The notes: a model not told the origin generated them from the letters alone. Counted from the stretch's first letter, positions 21,380 through 34,876 are shown. The stretch: 64,000 nucleotides of DNA from Flaccisagitta enflata (GCA_965153355.1 OZ231126.1:78740001-78804000), one strand, 5' to 3'. Numbers and translations are program-made.

Positions 21380-22130
21380 TAAGGCTTAAATCATGTCTTG
21401 AGAAAAAAATCACATTTATGTCATTTTGACACATCTTATTGAAAATTATGAATTTGCATAAAAAATGAAAAAATGCAAAAACAAAAAACATCAGCCTCTG
21501 GCAAAATCCAGTATCTAGAGGCTCATGTCTTTGGAAATGCAAAATTGCTCTTAGTTTTTCGTATTCATAATTTTTAAAATTCAAAATATTTTTTTCAAAA
21601 ATCTTAGATTGCGACATATCTCAGCAAAAAACGAGTAAAAACGCAGGTTAAGATGGTCGCAGGTGGATGAAATTTGAACTGTAAGTGGATTACACATCTA
21701 GTTCTCTTGTCTTAAAATCTTGTGGGGCTGCGCCATCAGGAAGTGCGCCAATTCAAGGCCTATATCAAGTCTAGAGAGAAAAATCACAATTTTGTCATTT
21801 TGACACATCTCATTGAGAATTATGAATTTGCATAAAAAATGAAAAAATGCAAAAACGAAAAACATCAGCCTCCAGCAAAATCCAATATCTAGATGCTCAT
21901 GTTTTTGAAAATGCAAAATCGCCCTTAGTTTTCCATATTCATAATTCTCAAAATTCAAAATGTTTTTTTCCAAAATCTTGGACTACAACACATCTCAGCA
22001 AAAAAAGAGTAAAAATGCAGGTTAAAATAGTCGCAGGTGGATGAAATTTGAACTGTAGGTGGATTACACATCCAGTTAACTTGTACTAAAATCTTGTGGG
22101 GCTGCGCCATCAGGAAATGCGCCAAATCAG
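21380..22130 (+). repeat. Tandem duplication, ~375-bp unit, two copies
   Basis: 21380-21754 and 21755-22130 match at a 374-375 bp offset. Shared landmarks are GTCATTTTGACACATCT and GGGGCTGCGCCATCAGGAA. No ORF of note. Confidence 0.85.
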
Positions 22131-23000
22131 GGCTGAACCATTTTTTTCCAAGATTTTCCATTTTTCATTACATTTTGGTTATTTTTAAGTTTATTTTTAT
22201 TTCGGCATCTAAGTTTTAAAAATAAGAGTGCCAATTTTTTTCACACAAACCTGATGATAGCCTGAGTGGATTTCATTTAAGAACAGGAGCTGAAAACAAA
22301 AAATGTATCCGTAACAGATCAAAGAAATCATGGTGTCTTGATCATTACAGCTGTTTTTTGAGTATTTCTCATTTTTCTTTTGAAGATATCACTTTAGTTT
22401 GGACTCAAATGAGCCCACCAGAGTATCATCTGCCTGGAAAGTGACAATTTACTATCTATTATGCCAGTAGAACACGTTGTTGGTCAAAAATAACAGTTTT
22501 CGATGCAAAAATAAATGCAAAAATTATGTGACTGGCTAATTCACTTTTATCTTTCTCCGTGTCATATAACAACATTTTGGATTTAACATCCAGGTTTCTT
22601 TTGTTCCACATTTTCACAGACTTTTGTACTACTGATTTTACCTGATTTGACAACACCTAATTCAAAGGCACTTTTCCCAGCCTTGTTTTTTTCCACCACC
22701 AAACACATTGTTAACTGAACTGACAATGAAAAAAATCAAAAACCAGGAGGGGGGAGGGAGAAATCAAAGTCGTGCAATTATAGACAGCCCTGAAATTTTC
22801 TGAAATTTACGCAATTTGGCCCTTTATGATTTGTTTTGACCCTGCGTGATTTGTTTTGGCTGCTTGTGATATTTACAGCCGCGTGTGACTCATTACTGCC
22901 ACGCAGGACGCATTGTGGTCAGGAAGGATATATTTTGGCCACAGAGGAATCATTCTGACCGCGCTTTCACGTTAAAGTCGCGCAAAATGCATTATGACCT
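22131..23000. other. AT-rich spacer, no gene recognised
   Basis: Short irregular repeats of GTGATTTGTTTTG near 22820-22900; otherwise unremarkable. Confidence 0.4.
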
Positions 23001-23004
23001 AAAC

Positions 23005-24260
23005 CCGGCCTCAACGACCGATTCCCGGCCTCAACGACCTAATCCTGGCCTCAACGTCAACGACCTAATCCCAGCCTCAATGACTTAATCTCAGCCTCAA
23101 TGATCTAATCCCGGCCTAAACAACCTAATCCCAGCCTCAACAACCTAATCCCGGCCTCATCAACCTAATCCCGTCCTCAACGACCTAATCCCAGCCTCAT
23201 CAACCTAATCCCATCCTCAACGACCTAATCCAGGCCTCAACGTCAACGACCTAATCCCAGCCTCAATGACTTAATCTCAGCCTCAACAACTAATCCCGGC
23301 CTCAACAACCTAATCCCGGCCTCAACAACCTAATCCATGCCTCAATGACCTAATCCCGGCCTCAACAACCTAATCCCGGCCTCAACAACCTAATTCCATC
23401 CTCAACGACCTAATCCAGGCCTCAACAACCTAATCCCGGCCTCAACAACCTAATCCCGGCCTCAAAAACCTAATCCCGGCCTCAATGACCTTATCCCGGC
23501 CTCAATGACCTAATCCCGGCCTCAACAACCTAATCCCGGCCACAACAACCTAATCCCGGCCTCAACAAACTAATCCCGGCCTCAACAAACTAATCCCGGC
23601 CTCAAAAAACTAATCCCGGCCTCAACGACCTAAACCCGGCCTCAACGACCTAAACCCAGCCTCAACGACCTCATCCCGGCCTCAACGACCTCATCCCGGC
23701 CTCAACGACCTCATCCCGGCCTCAACAACCTCATCCCGGCCTCAACAACCTCGTCCCGGCCTCAACGACTTCATCCCGGCCTCAACGACTTCATCCCGGC
23801 CTCAATGACCTAATCCCGGCCTCAACAACCTAATCCCGGCCTCAAAAACCTAATCCCGGCCTCAATGACCTTATCCCGGCCTCAATGACCTAATCCCGGC
23901 CTCAACAACCTAATCCCGGCCTCAACAACCTAATCCCGGCCTCAACAAACTAATCCCGGCCTCAACAAACTAATCCCGGCCTCAACAAACTAATCCCGGC
24001 CTCAACGACCTAAACCCGGCCTCAACGACCTAAACCCAGCCTCAACAACCTCATCCCGGCCTCAACGACCTCATCCCGGCCTCAACGACCTCATCCCGGC
24101 CTCAACAACCTCATCCCGGCCTCAACAACCTCATCCCGGCCTCAACGACTTCATCTCGGTCTCAACAACGTAATCCCGGCCTCAACGACCTAATTCCGGC
24201 CTCGACGACCTTATTCCGGTCTTGACGACCTTATTCTGACCTTGGCCTCGGCGACCTAAT
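23005..24260 (+). repeat. 20-bp satellite with higher-order structure
   Basis: About 60 copies of a 20-bp unit (consensus CTCAACAACCTAATCCCGGC). From about 23461 a block of 19 variants recurs at 23841 with the same order of variants (380-bp higher-order period). The edges (before 23400 and after 24140) are more diverged. Confidence 0.95.
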
Positions 24261-24539
24261 CGCGGCTCAACAACAGTAAATTGTGGCCTCAGCATTTCAA
24301 TGACAGCCTCAGCAACCTACCTGCGCAGCAGTCAACCCGGTTATCGCGTGGCATCAGGGCCCCAGTTAAGAGCAATGATCGAACAATGATGAAGCATTTG
24401 TGGAGATATGATTCATAAAATCAATCTTCTAACATTTGACATCCATTTAAAAGAAACAGAATTTTTATGATAATTAAAAAAAAAAAAAAAAAAGAAATTT
24501 ACTTAAAACAGGCAATTATCAAATTCAATTTGATTTTTT

Positions 24540-24985
24540 TCATTATGTTGTTGCACTTGTGGTTATTGCTGCGTTTTTTTGTTTTTTTTTTCACTTTTTC
24601 TCCATGGTTGCTCTTCTCCTCTATTATCATTGTTCTTCATCGTTCTGAGTCTTTTTATTTTTTGTTCCTCTCCATTATGGTCGTTGTTCATCTCCTTCAT
24701 GTTCATTGTTCTTCTCCATCATTTCACCGTCATTGATCTTCTTTTTTGTGTCTTTCTTTCATTAGCATTGTTTTTTTTCCTTTCATTGTCGTCGTTCGTC
24801 TCCTTCATTGTTGTCGTTCTTCACCGTCGGTCATTCTTATTACATCATCTTTTGCCTTTCTTCTTCATTGTCGTTCTTCATCAGCATTGTCGTCGTTCTT
24901 CTTCAGCATCGCCGTTCTTCTCCTTTATCGTCTTTTCCTTCTTTGGAAGTCTTTGTCGGTATTCTTCTTTGTCGCCGTGTATACG
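24540..24985 (+). repeat. TTCTTC/CATTGTCG low-complexity tract
   Basis: Irregular TTGTCGTTCTTC-type repeats. The long open frames are composition artefacts. Confidence 0.6.
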
Positions 24986-25302
24986 GGGTCACATGACCTC
25001 TGGAATGCATCATTATTATAAATATCAGTATCATGCACAATTCTGATATCAAATGACTCACTGATTGAGCAGTATCAAACTACTACTTCAGGATCTTTTT
25101 TTCCAAACGCTGGGAGACGAAAGTGGGTGGACAGGGCCATTGATAAAAAGGGCTTACTAAACATTTAGGCGGCAGTGATGCGAAATACGCCTGTTAAGGC
25201 AACAAAAATAGTGACATAGACCAACTGACCAATCGATGGACAGAGTGAGTCATAGAGTTGCATGTCCGCGACAAAAAAGGGTCAAAAGGAATGACAAGAA
25301 TG

Positions 25303-25446
25303 AACAAGGCCGGATACACGGCAATCCGGTCGCGGACGGATGGGCAGAAGCAGTAATGCTAAAACCGCTTAGAATTCAAAACTATTACGGACGGACCAAC
25401 CTACCGACCGACCGACTCGGCAAGGTGTAGTCGCGAGTCCGCGACT
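25303..25446 (-). mobile_element. Complete hairpin-ended element (144 bp)
   Basis: Read on the minus strand: AGTCGCGGACTCGCGACT hairpin, GTCGGTCGGTCGGTAGG tract, subterminal GTCCGCGACC, GCCGTGTATCCGGC hairpin, then TTGTT. Confidence 0.75.
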
Positions 25447-25970
25447 CAAACTAGAAATACAAAAAGCATCGGCTATTTCCCCCTAATAAACCATTAATGC
25501 AACGCATTGTTCAATATTTCGACTGAGCTTTAATTCCGTTGAACTTGGTTGCTCTGAATAAAGATATTTACCTCTATATTCTTGTGGAACCTTTGTCACA
25601 TTGACGGATGCGACGGCACGAACGTTACATCCATTAGACTAATGTCGGGAATGTTCAGAGAGTTAAGTTGTACAAACAATTAGATACGCACATCATTTCA
25701 AAAACTAAAATGAAAACTAGAAGTTTCACGACTTCCATGATTCTGTCATTTTCGCAGTACGAAGTGAAACTAGCATTCGGCTTTTAAGGCAACAACCGCT
25801 AAAGAGGCGATCATTCTCATTCCATTACGTCATATGGAAAGGGTGAAAGGGATATAGACTAACATAGACTAATGGACAAAGCAATGTTTCTTGCAACCGA
25901 GAGCTGTCGCTTGATATTGATCCGGGACGTCTTCGTCATCGTCAACTTGAAGTTCAAGTGTTTGAAATAA
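25447..25970. other. Unique sequence, no gene recognised
   Basis: No repeat or coding signal seen. Confidence 0.4.
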
Positions 25971-25974
25971 CCTC

Positions 25975-26155
25975 TTAGCCGCCGTAACTGCGGGCGCTGC
26001 CCATAGCCGCCGCCGTCGCCGCCGTCGCCACCGTCACCACCACCGCCACCGCTGAGGCGCCGCCGCCACCGCCGCCATCGCCGCCTTCGAGGCCACCACC
26101 ACCACCACCGTCACCGCCACCGCCATCGCCGCCGAGGCGCCGCCGCCATTACCTC
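25975..26155 (+). repeat. GC-rich (GCC/ACC)n triplet tract
   Basis: Alternating GCCGCCGTC, ACCACC and GCCGAGGCGCC units; the most GC-rich stretch in the window. Confidence 0.85.
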
Positions 26156-26548
26156 TATAGTGTCACTTTTGTGACCATAATTTCATTGAAAGAACTACCT
26201 TGGCACTGCCGCTTCCTCAGGCGAACGGGAAACTACTATCGATTTCCGTTGATATTCGAATTAACACCATATCGCTACTATGAAGCGACGATACTAGAAT
26301 GACTAGATGACGACATCCCACATTTACCAGCGTTTGACAGCTTACACTCCTTCACAGTCCTTTTTAAACGCTTGCGAAGCCACTTCACATTTATAAGATG
26401 GTCCGTCCGAAGGTAACGAGAAATATCGAATGATGCGATAACGATCAACAGTCCCTTCCCACCAACAAAACAGCATCTCCCCACTTGCAGTACTGCACCT
26501 GCCCACCCACCATAATGCACCTGCCAAAAAGCAAGCGACTAATATCTA

Positions 26549-26622
<74 letters not shown>

Positions 26623-26955
26623 ATCTATTTATCTTTCTATCTGTCTATCTATAGATCTATCGCGTAGTAAATGAACTGCAAGCTCTCCACTACAGAGTTT
26701 CAACCATGATCATAAGGGGCACGCGCGCGTGTATTAATGCGTATGCGCACGTGTGGCAGCTATGCATACATGAATATCACGGCAAATGGAGATTGTAACT
26801 CAATTTTCGAGACAATTATCACTCTCGCTTGGCTAGGAAAAACTCAGTTTCCCAACCCAAATTGTGGCAGTTTTTAGCTCGTAACAACGCAACCAATCAC
26901 CCAAATATGGCCCCAAACGTCATTCCACTTTATCGCTCTTTTTTCTTCCGTTTTT

Positions 26956-27346
26956 AGTCGCGTGCACGCGACTCTACACCTTGCTCTGTCGGTTGGTCCG
27001 TCGGTCGGTCGGTCCGTCGGTCGGTCGGTCACATTTTTGAATTTTAAGCGTTTTTAACATTTTTTAACATCTTTTAATATCTTTTTTAACTTTTTTAACA
27101 TTTTTTAACATTTTTTAACACTTTTTAACATTTTTAAACATTTTTTAACACTTTTTAACATTTTTTAACATTGTACCTTTTTTTAGCATTTTTTAACATG
27201 TTTTAACATTTTTTAACATTTTTAACATTTTTTAACATCTTTTAACATTTTTTAACATGTTTAACATTTTTTAACATTTTGACATGTTTTTGCTCTTTTG
27301 TTTGTCATTTCCAGACGCACGCGACTGTTGCCCTTTTGGGCTTGTT
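26956..27346 (+). mobile_element. Hairpin-ended element with AACATTTTTT repeats (391 bp); empty site known
   Basis: AGTCGCGTGCACGCGACT palindrome, GGTCGGTCGGTCCGTCGG tract, many TTTTTTAACA units, subterminal GCACGCGACT, terminal GCCCTTTTGGGC hairpin, then TTGTT. The orthologous site in the other segmental copy (1423-1428) is an uninterrupted T run. Confidence 0.85.
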
Positions 27347-27404
27347 TGTTTTTAAATTTCTTTTTCATCTCGGTGCTATTTTTGTTTCCCCTTTTCTCTT
27401 CTTT

Positions 27405-27407
27405 TTT

Positions 27408-27503
<96 letters not shown>

Positions 27504-27528
27504 TTTTTTTTCTTTCTTTGTTTCTTTG

Positions 27529-27594
<66 letters not shown>

Positions 27595-27625
27595 TCCTTC
27601 TTTCTTTCTTTCTTTCTTTCTATCA
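27405..27625 (+). repeat. (CTTT)n microsatellite
   Basis: Counterpart of the tract at 1482-1735, shorter in this copy. Confidence 0.95.
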
Positions 27626-27724
27626 TTCTATCTTAATTCTCTCTATCTTCCTTTAATTCTTTCTTTCTGCTTTTTTTCCTTCTTTTTTTTTCTTTCTTTC
27701 TGTTTTATTCCTTTCTTGCTTTTT

Positions 27725-28325
27725 GGGCAGCGGCCCCGAAGGGGCCGATGACCTATGCTTTCTCACATAGGGGAAATTTCTCCTTCTCCTCCTTCTTCTC
27801 CTTCTTCTTCTTCTTCTTCTCCATCCCCCCCTCTCGAGGCCCAAATCTTAGTCTCCAAGCCCAAATCCTAGTCTCGAGGCCCAAATCCTAGCCTCCGGGC
27901 TCAAACCTACCTTTGAAGCTCGAATCCCAGCCTTGAGGCTCAAATCTCAGCCTCAGGGCTCAAATCCCAGCCTCGAGGCTCAAACCAAAGCCTCAAAGCT
28001 CAAATCCCAGCCTTGAGGCTCAGATCTCAGCCCCAAGGCTCAAATCCCAGCCCCAAGGCTCAAATCATAGTCTCGAGCCCCAAATCCTAGCCTCCAAGCT
28101 CAAATCCCAGCCTCCAAGCTTATATCCCAGCCTCCAAGCTCAAATCCCAAGCTCAAGGCACAAATCTCAGCCTTAAGGCCCCAAATATAGCCTCCAGGCT
28201 CTAATTTAAGCCTTGAGGTTCAAATAAAAACAGCATAGGTCATCGGCCCCTTCGGGGCCGCTGCCCCTCTAACCACCTAACACCCACTAACACTCTCATA
28301 GGGGCAACGGGTACCGCTGACCATC
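27725..28325 (+). mobile_element. GGGCAG-family element, duplicate of the one at 1825
   Basis: Same ends and minisatellite core as 1825-2425. GGCCGATGACCTATGCT is better preserved here, so inverted end similarity extends to about 38 bp. Confidence 0.75.
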
Positions 28326-28452
28326 TGACGCTTTTGCGACTATTTGCTTTTTTTCTTCCCCGACTGTCAGTCCGACTCAGTGATTGTCTACCTCTTTCTG
28401 TCTGTCTCTTTGTCTGTCTGTCTGTCTGTCTGTCTATCTGACTATCTCTTTT

Positions 28453-28978
28453 GGGCAGCGGCCCCAGGGCCGATGTCCTGCAGCCACAGTGGAATTTCCA
28501 TCCACCCTGTCCGTCCTTCCGTCCGTCTCTGGCCATCGAGGCTCATTTTCACTCTGGGCGATTTAGGCCCTCTAAGCCCTTAATTATCCAGGCCTAAAAT
28601 CAGCTCTCCGGGCCTCAAATCAGCTCTCCAGGCCTCAAATCAGCTCTCAAAGCCTCAAATCAGCTCTCAAGGCCTCAAATCCGCTCTCCTGACCTCAAAT
28701 CAGCATTCCAGGCCTCAAATCAGCCCTCCAGGCCTCAAATCTGCCCCCAAGGCCTAACGCCTGCCCCCAGACCTCAAATCTAATCTTCAGGCATAAATCT
28801 TCCCCCCAGACCTCAAACCCCGCCTCAATTACTTCTTAGGCCTGCTATATTCCCCCTCAGGACATCTGGAAATTCCCCCCTGTGTCCTACAGGACATCGG
28901 CCCTTTGGGGCCGCTGCCCTGCTCTCACTCCACGACTTCACTTGGTCACCCAAGCAGGGCACGGGTACCGCTGACCAT

Positions 28979-28980
<2 letters not shown>
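28453..28980 (+). mobile_element. GGGCAG-family element (GATGTCCTG subtype) with empty site
   Basis: GGGCAGCGGCCCCAGGGCCG at the left, ACATCGGCCCTTTGGGGCCG then CTGCCC at the right, and GGGTACCGCTGACCATGTAA at the 3' end. A ~20-bp CAGGCCTCAAATCAGCTCTC minisatellite lies inside. The other segmental copy is uninterrupted at this point (about 2550). Confidence 0.75.
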
Positions 28981-29021
<41 letters not shown>

Positions 29022-29135
29022 CACGCGTGGGTGCGCATATTGATGACAGAACGGCAGAAGGCGTTTTTCGTTGTTCGTTGTTCGTTGGTCGTTGAGGTCA
29101 AAGCGGGTGGCTCGATTCGGTTCGATCATCCGAAA

Positions 29136-29249
29136 AACAAGGCCAAGTAGGTTGATAAGTTGCGCCGTGTAGATCGTCGAATGAATGCGTTACCAACAGA
29201 CAGACAGACTAACGGACACAGCCAGTTATAGAGGTGCTTTGGCGCACCT
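29136..29249 (-). mobile_element. AGGTGCG-type hairpin element (114 bp)
   Basis: AACAAGGCCAAGTAGGTTG to GAGGTGCTTTGGCGCACCT. Counterpart of the tandem copies at 2834-3180. Confidence 0.7.
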
Positions 29250-29271
29250 AAAAATTGTGTCGTACCTACCT

Positions 29272-29475
<204 letters not shown>

Positions 29476-29655
29476 ATCATATCTTTTTCTTGCTTTGTCG
29501 CTTACTCTCTGACACCTCCCCACCAACTTCTGCGGTCGATACGCCAGATGCTTCGCCCCGCCCCCAGGCGACCTTTTCCTCTTCCAGTTCGATTCCCCGC
29601 GTGCCCACGCGCTCCCGATATACTGCGTTACCGCATTGCATTGAATTATCGGGGA

Positions 29656-29778
29656 AACAAGGCCAAGTAGGCCAATAAGGTGCGACGTGTGGATCGTCGA
29701 ACAAATGCGTTACCCGACAGACAGACAGACCGACAGACCAATGGACACAGCCAGTTATAGAGGTGCTTTGTCGCACCT
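29656..29778 (-). mobile_element. Complete AGGTGCG-type hairpin element (123 bp)
   Basis: On the minus strand: AGGTGCGACAAAGCACCT hairpin, GTCGGTCTGTCTGTCTG tract, subterminal GTCGCACCT, GGCCTACTTGGCC hairpin, then TTGTT. Confidence 0.75.
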
Positions 29779-30022
29779 AAAAAGTCGAAGTCAGTCTTCG
29801 ATTTTTTGACATATTCCAGAGAAACATGGTTTCCATTTTCTTATGCGAAAGTATAGAAACTCGATCAACCGATTGGTCCCTTGAACAAAATTGATTGGGA
29901 AAGTAAATTTGATAATTCTCTTTCATTTGGCGCCAAACAGAATGTTCTGGATGGATTCTGTGGATTGGGACTTTACTGGCCTCATTTTGAGAATTGGATT
30001 CGGACTATAGTGGTTTCCTCTG

Positions 30023-30063
<41 letters not shown>

Positions 30064-30249
30064 GCTTTTCAACATGCACATTTAGACGTGGGTAAATGCC
30101 ATGGAATTCTTTTTCATGACTTTTCATTCTCGCTCATTTCCATTTTAACGAAATTCCTAAGTTTCCGCAGCTAAAAATCACCTTCAAGGCTTTCCTGCCA
30201 GAATCCCTCAGCTCAGGTCCAACTTAGGCACTGTCTGGCTTTCTTGTTT

Positions 30250-30879
<630 letters not shown>

Positions 30880-31002
30880 TAGTCCACTGCCTCGATTTCT
30901 TTTCCTCCCCCTCACTGGCATCATGAAACCATTGCTATATTAGAAGATGAACTTCATCGTTTTTACACCTACACGCGTAGATTTACCATAGCGAGCGAAC
31001 AG

Positions 31003-31005
<3 letters not shown>

Positions 31006-31054
<49 letters not shown>

Positions 31055-31071
31055 CGAGAGAGAGAGAGAGA

Positions 31072-31151
<80 letters not shown>

Positions 31152-31165
31152 TGGACAGGGAGACA
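31006..31165 (+). repeat. (GA)n and (CAGA)n microsatellite
   Basis: GA dinucleotide with GC and GT interruptions, grading into CAGA tetranucleotide. Confidence 0.95.
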
Positions 31166-31559
31166 GAGACAGACACACACAGACAGATTATACGGATGGG
31201 TGGATTCACAGACAGAAAATGAAGGGACACTGGAAGATTGAAAAAAAAAAAAAACAAAAAAACAGAAGACACTTGGGAAAAATTAGCCCGTAGCCATGTA
31301 TGAAGAAAACAAACAGCTAGATTTTGCACTGACAAAGAGCATGACATATGTAGACATAGCTGACATAGCATGACATATGTAGACATAGCTGACATAGCTG
31401 ACATAGCTCACAGAAAGGCATAAAGACAGAGACAGACAACTCTCTCCAACACATACTTGACAGAAAGCCAGACAGTTAAGGACAGACAGGTTTCTCCATC
31501 ACTAGATTGACAGGCAAATAGACAGGGATAGACACGTCTCTCCAGCATATGCTCAACAG

Positions 31560-31687
31560 AAAGGCAGACAGACAGACAGACAGACAGACAAACAAAGACA
31601 CGTCCCTCCATCACTTCATTATTTGGCGTTGTGCTGACAGACAGACAGACAGATGGACAGACAGACAGACCGATAGATAGACAGACC

Positions 31688-31754
<67 letters not shown>

Positions 31755-31795
31755 GGACAGACAGACAGAGAGACAGATAGACAGACAGAGATAGA
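31560..31795 (+). repeat. (CAGA)n microsatellite
   Basis: CAGA with GATA variants. The same tetranucleotide is scattered from 31400. Confidence 0.95.
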
Positions 31796-32319
31796 CAGTT
31801 CTCTCCATCACGTCATTATTTGGCGTGGGACTGCGGTCAGAAACGCGTTCATTCGTGTTTAAGTGAGGAAATGCGTTGGAAAAAGACCGTGGAAAAACTC
31901 AGCTTGAGGCTTGGCTTGGCTCTCTGCGAGTATGGCCGTGGAAAAAACCAACTTGAGGCTAGGCTTGGCTCTCAGCGAGTCTGGCTCCAAATCTCGCGCA
32001 ATTCCCTTCCATATAATAACCAAAGCCTGGGACCGAGACTATCGCTCGCGTACACGCGCGTGTGTTAACACTCGACGCGCCTTACGATCGTGTACACTGT
32101 ACCAGGGGCTTGTGTGACATGTGTGCAAATTTGCGACGTAACAGAGGCAGTTGATGCCATGGCTTGCTTGCAAGGTTTTTTAGAAAATGAATAGTGAACA
32201 ATATGAAATGACTGAGTGTCGGCAAGTATGTATGAGAAAGCCAATATTTGTTGTGAAACTTGCTACTATGGCCTACTTCCTGCCATACTATCTTGAAAAC
32301 GAACATCAGATGCGTTTTT

Positions 32320-33190
32320 AGCCGCGTGCTACGCTACTCTTCACCCCGCTCTGTCGGTCCGTTGGTTGGTCTGTCGGTTGGTCTGTCGGTTGGTCGGTTG
32401 ATCAATTGGTCCCCGTTTTATTTTTTCGGTTCCCGAAGGTGCCGTTGACCTATGCTTTCACACATAGGGGAAATTTCTCCTTCTTCTTCTTCTTCTTCTC
32501 CTTCTCCCTCTCCTTCTTCTCCGTCCCCCCTCCCTCTCAAGGCCCAAATCCTAGTCACGAGACCCAAATTCTAGCTTCGAGGCTCAAATCCCCACTTCAA
32601 AGCTCAAATCCCGGCCTCAAGGCTAAAATCTCAGTCTCCAGGCTAAAATCCCAGCCTCAAGGCTCAAATCCCAGCCCTGAGGCTCAAATTCCAGTCTTAA
32701 GGCACAAATACCAGCCTTGAAGCTCAAATCTTAGCCTCAAAGCTCAAATCCCAGCTTCAAAGCTCAAATCCAAGCTTTAAAGCTCAAACCCAGCCTCGAA
32801 GCTCAAATCCCACCCTCAAAGCTCTGATCCCAGCCTCAAAGCTCAAATATTAGCCTTGAAGCTCAAATCCCAGCCTTGAAGCTCAAATCCCAGCCTCAAG
32901 GCCCTACTCCAAGCCTCAAGGCCCCAATTCCAGCCTCCAGGCCCTAACTCGATCCTTGAAGCCCAAATAAAAACAGCATAGGTCATCGGCCCCTTCGGAG
33001 CCGCTGCCCCTCTAACCACCTCACACCCACATACATTCACATAGGGGCAACGGGTACCGCTGACCATCTAAAGGATTTGCGACTATTTCTTTTTCGGCGT
33101 TTTTTATTTTGTTGAGCTCACTGCTCCCGCCGAAATGCCTTAGTGAGATCTTTCACCGCTCCTGCCCACCCGCTCGCGACTTGGCACGCT
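32320..33190 (+). mobile_element. Hairpin-ended element split by a nested GGGCAG-family insertion
   Basis: The 5' part (AGCCGCGTGCTACGCTACT, GGTCGGTTG tract, TTTATTTTTTCGG) breaks at about 32430. The 3' part resumes at about 33087 (TTTTTCGGCG, CACTGCTCCCGCC, CCTGCCCACCCGCTCGCGAC). The terminal hairpin is not adjacent; a matching CCGTGTATCCGGCC + TTGTT end sits alone at 33850-33869. Confidence 0.6.
32430..33086 (+). mobile_element. Nested GGGCAG-family element
   Basis: Starts at a damaged end (CCCGAAGGTGCCG, TTGACCTATGCT), carries CAAAGCTCAAATCCCAGCCT repeats, then AGCATAGGTCATCGGCCCC and GGGTACCGCTGACCATC. Confidence 0.6.
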
Positions 33191-34090
33191 ACGGTGGAGG
33201 CTTTCATAGATCAAGAAAAATGCTCGGTCATGACGGCGAGTGGTTTGGGCTTCAGGAAGGTCTACTCTATCATTTCATAGTGAAGAGAAAAAAATTCGGC
33301 TTCATAAATCATAATTGTTTTTAAATCAACAAAATGTTTGGCATTTTCTATGTTTTGCCAGATAAGTCGAAAGGTTGTAGCCCATCTTTAGTTCTCGTGA
33401 AAGAATCGTATTCCTTGCCAAATTTCTGTTCATCTGATAAGTCGCGCTTTATGCTTTTATCAAGAAACAAAAAAGTTCATTTTTGTTTCATCACTGTTGG
33501 TTGCTACATAACTTAGCAATGTTGTTGTTGAATGTTGAAAGAAAATTCGACTTTTTTATTTTTGAGTAGAACTATATATTGCGACCTATCAAACGATCGA
33601 AAATTTTACCACGAATTTGAATATTCACTCAAAACTTTAATTTGATGTAAAAAGATTCATTGTAAAAAACATGGTTGTAGAGCTAAATCCTGTTGACTTC
33701 AGACGAATTTTGAAGCGCATTTCTTTGAACTCTTACAAAAACAGATAGAGGAAGTCTTACTGATGACAAAATAAATGGACATTAAGACCGAGTATTTAAA
33801 GCAGCCTGCAGATGTTTTCCCCGTGGCGGGTTGGGTAACCGTGTATCCGGCCTTGTTTATTGTACATATAATGCGTGTATGCGTGTGCGTCTGACCACGT
33901 TTGTTTACGACTTTCTTTCAGAATCAACTGGGTTTTGAGATGATGATAGCACTCTGCTTGGCTTAGCTATGATTCGATTTTCGATAACTAGAGAGAAAAA
34001 GAAGGTTTTGTACTCCTACGCTAGAGACAGAAAAAACCTAGTTGTGCCACGCCGTGCCACAAAATCCCTCCCGCAGGCCGACGGGAAATA
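33191..34090. other. Mostly unique sequence
   Basis: Only the isolated element 3' end at about 33850-33869 was recognised. Confidence 0.4.
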
Positions 34091-34129
34091 AATACACCAT
34101 ATTTCTTAGGAGGAGACGAAGGAGAGAGA

Positions 34130-34426
<297 letters not shown>

Positions 34427-34876
34427 CTCACACCTCACCCCATCTCCTTCGCCCCCTCCCCCTCCCAAAGAAAAAACACATACGAGTTCACATGCACCAA
34501 AATAAACACACAAATAAAGGAATGAGGGTTTAAAACTGATTTGCGCACGTACGCAACAACGCGTGCGGGTCAATCTCGAGGTGCTAAGTCAGCGTTATCG
34601 TTTTATTCATTCATTGCCTTGCATGGGGTAAAAAACACCCTCTTTCAGTACGTCTTAGTGCACGTACACGAGCTGATACTCGCATGCGCGCTGACGCGTA
34701 TTCGTTGGATACAAGGAGAGAACAAACGGTGGTGGCATCGACAACAACGATTCCATACATATACGTCTGGTTATTTTTCTATAAACGTAGCCATCGAGTT
34801 CAACCTATGGACCAAAGGTCAGGGACAAGGCGAGAAACGCCTCGTTTATGTAATAGCAAGAAAATGGAGAAAGGCG

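Noticed and set aside
23005-24260. Regular short repeats that might suggest a CRISPR array
   Set aside because: Units are contiguous 20-mers without unique spacers, in an animal genome with no cas genes. This is a satellite.
24467-25046. Leu/Phe/Ser-rich frames at 24.5-25.0 kb as membrane proteins
   Set aside because: Overlapping frames are all equally open because of TTCTTC/TTGTCG composition; no start context or homology.
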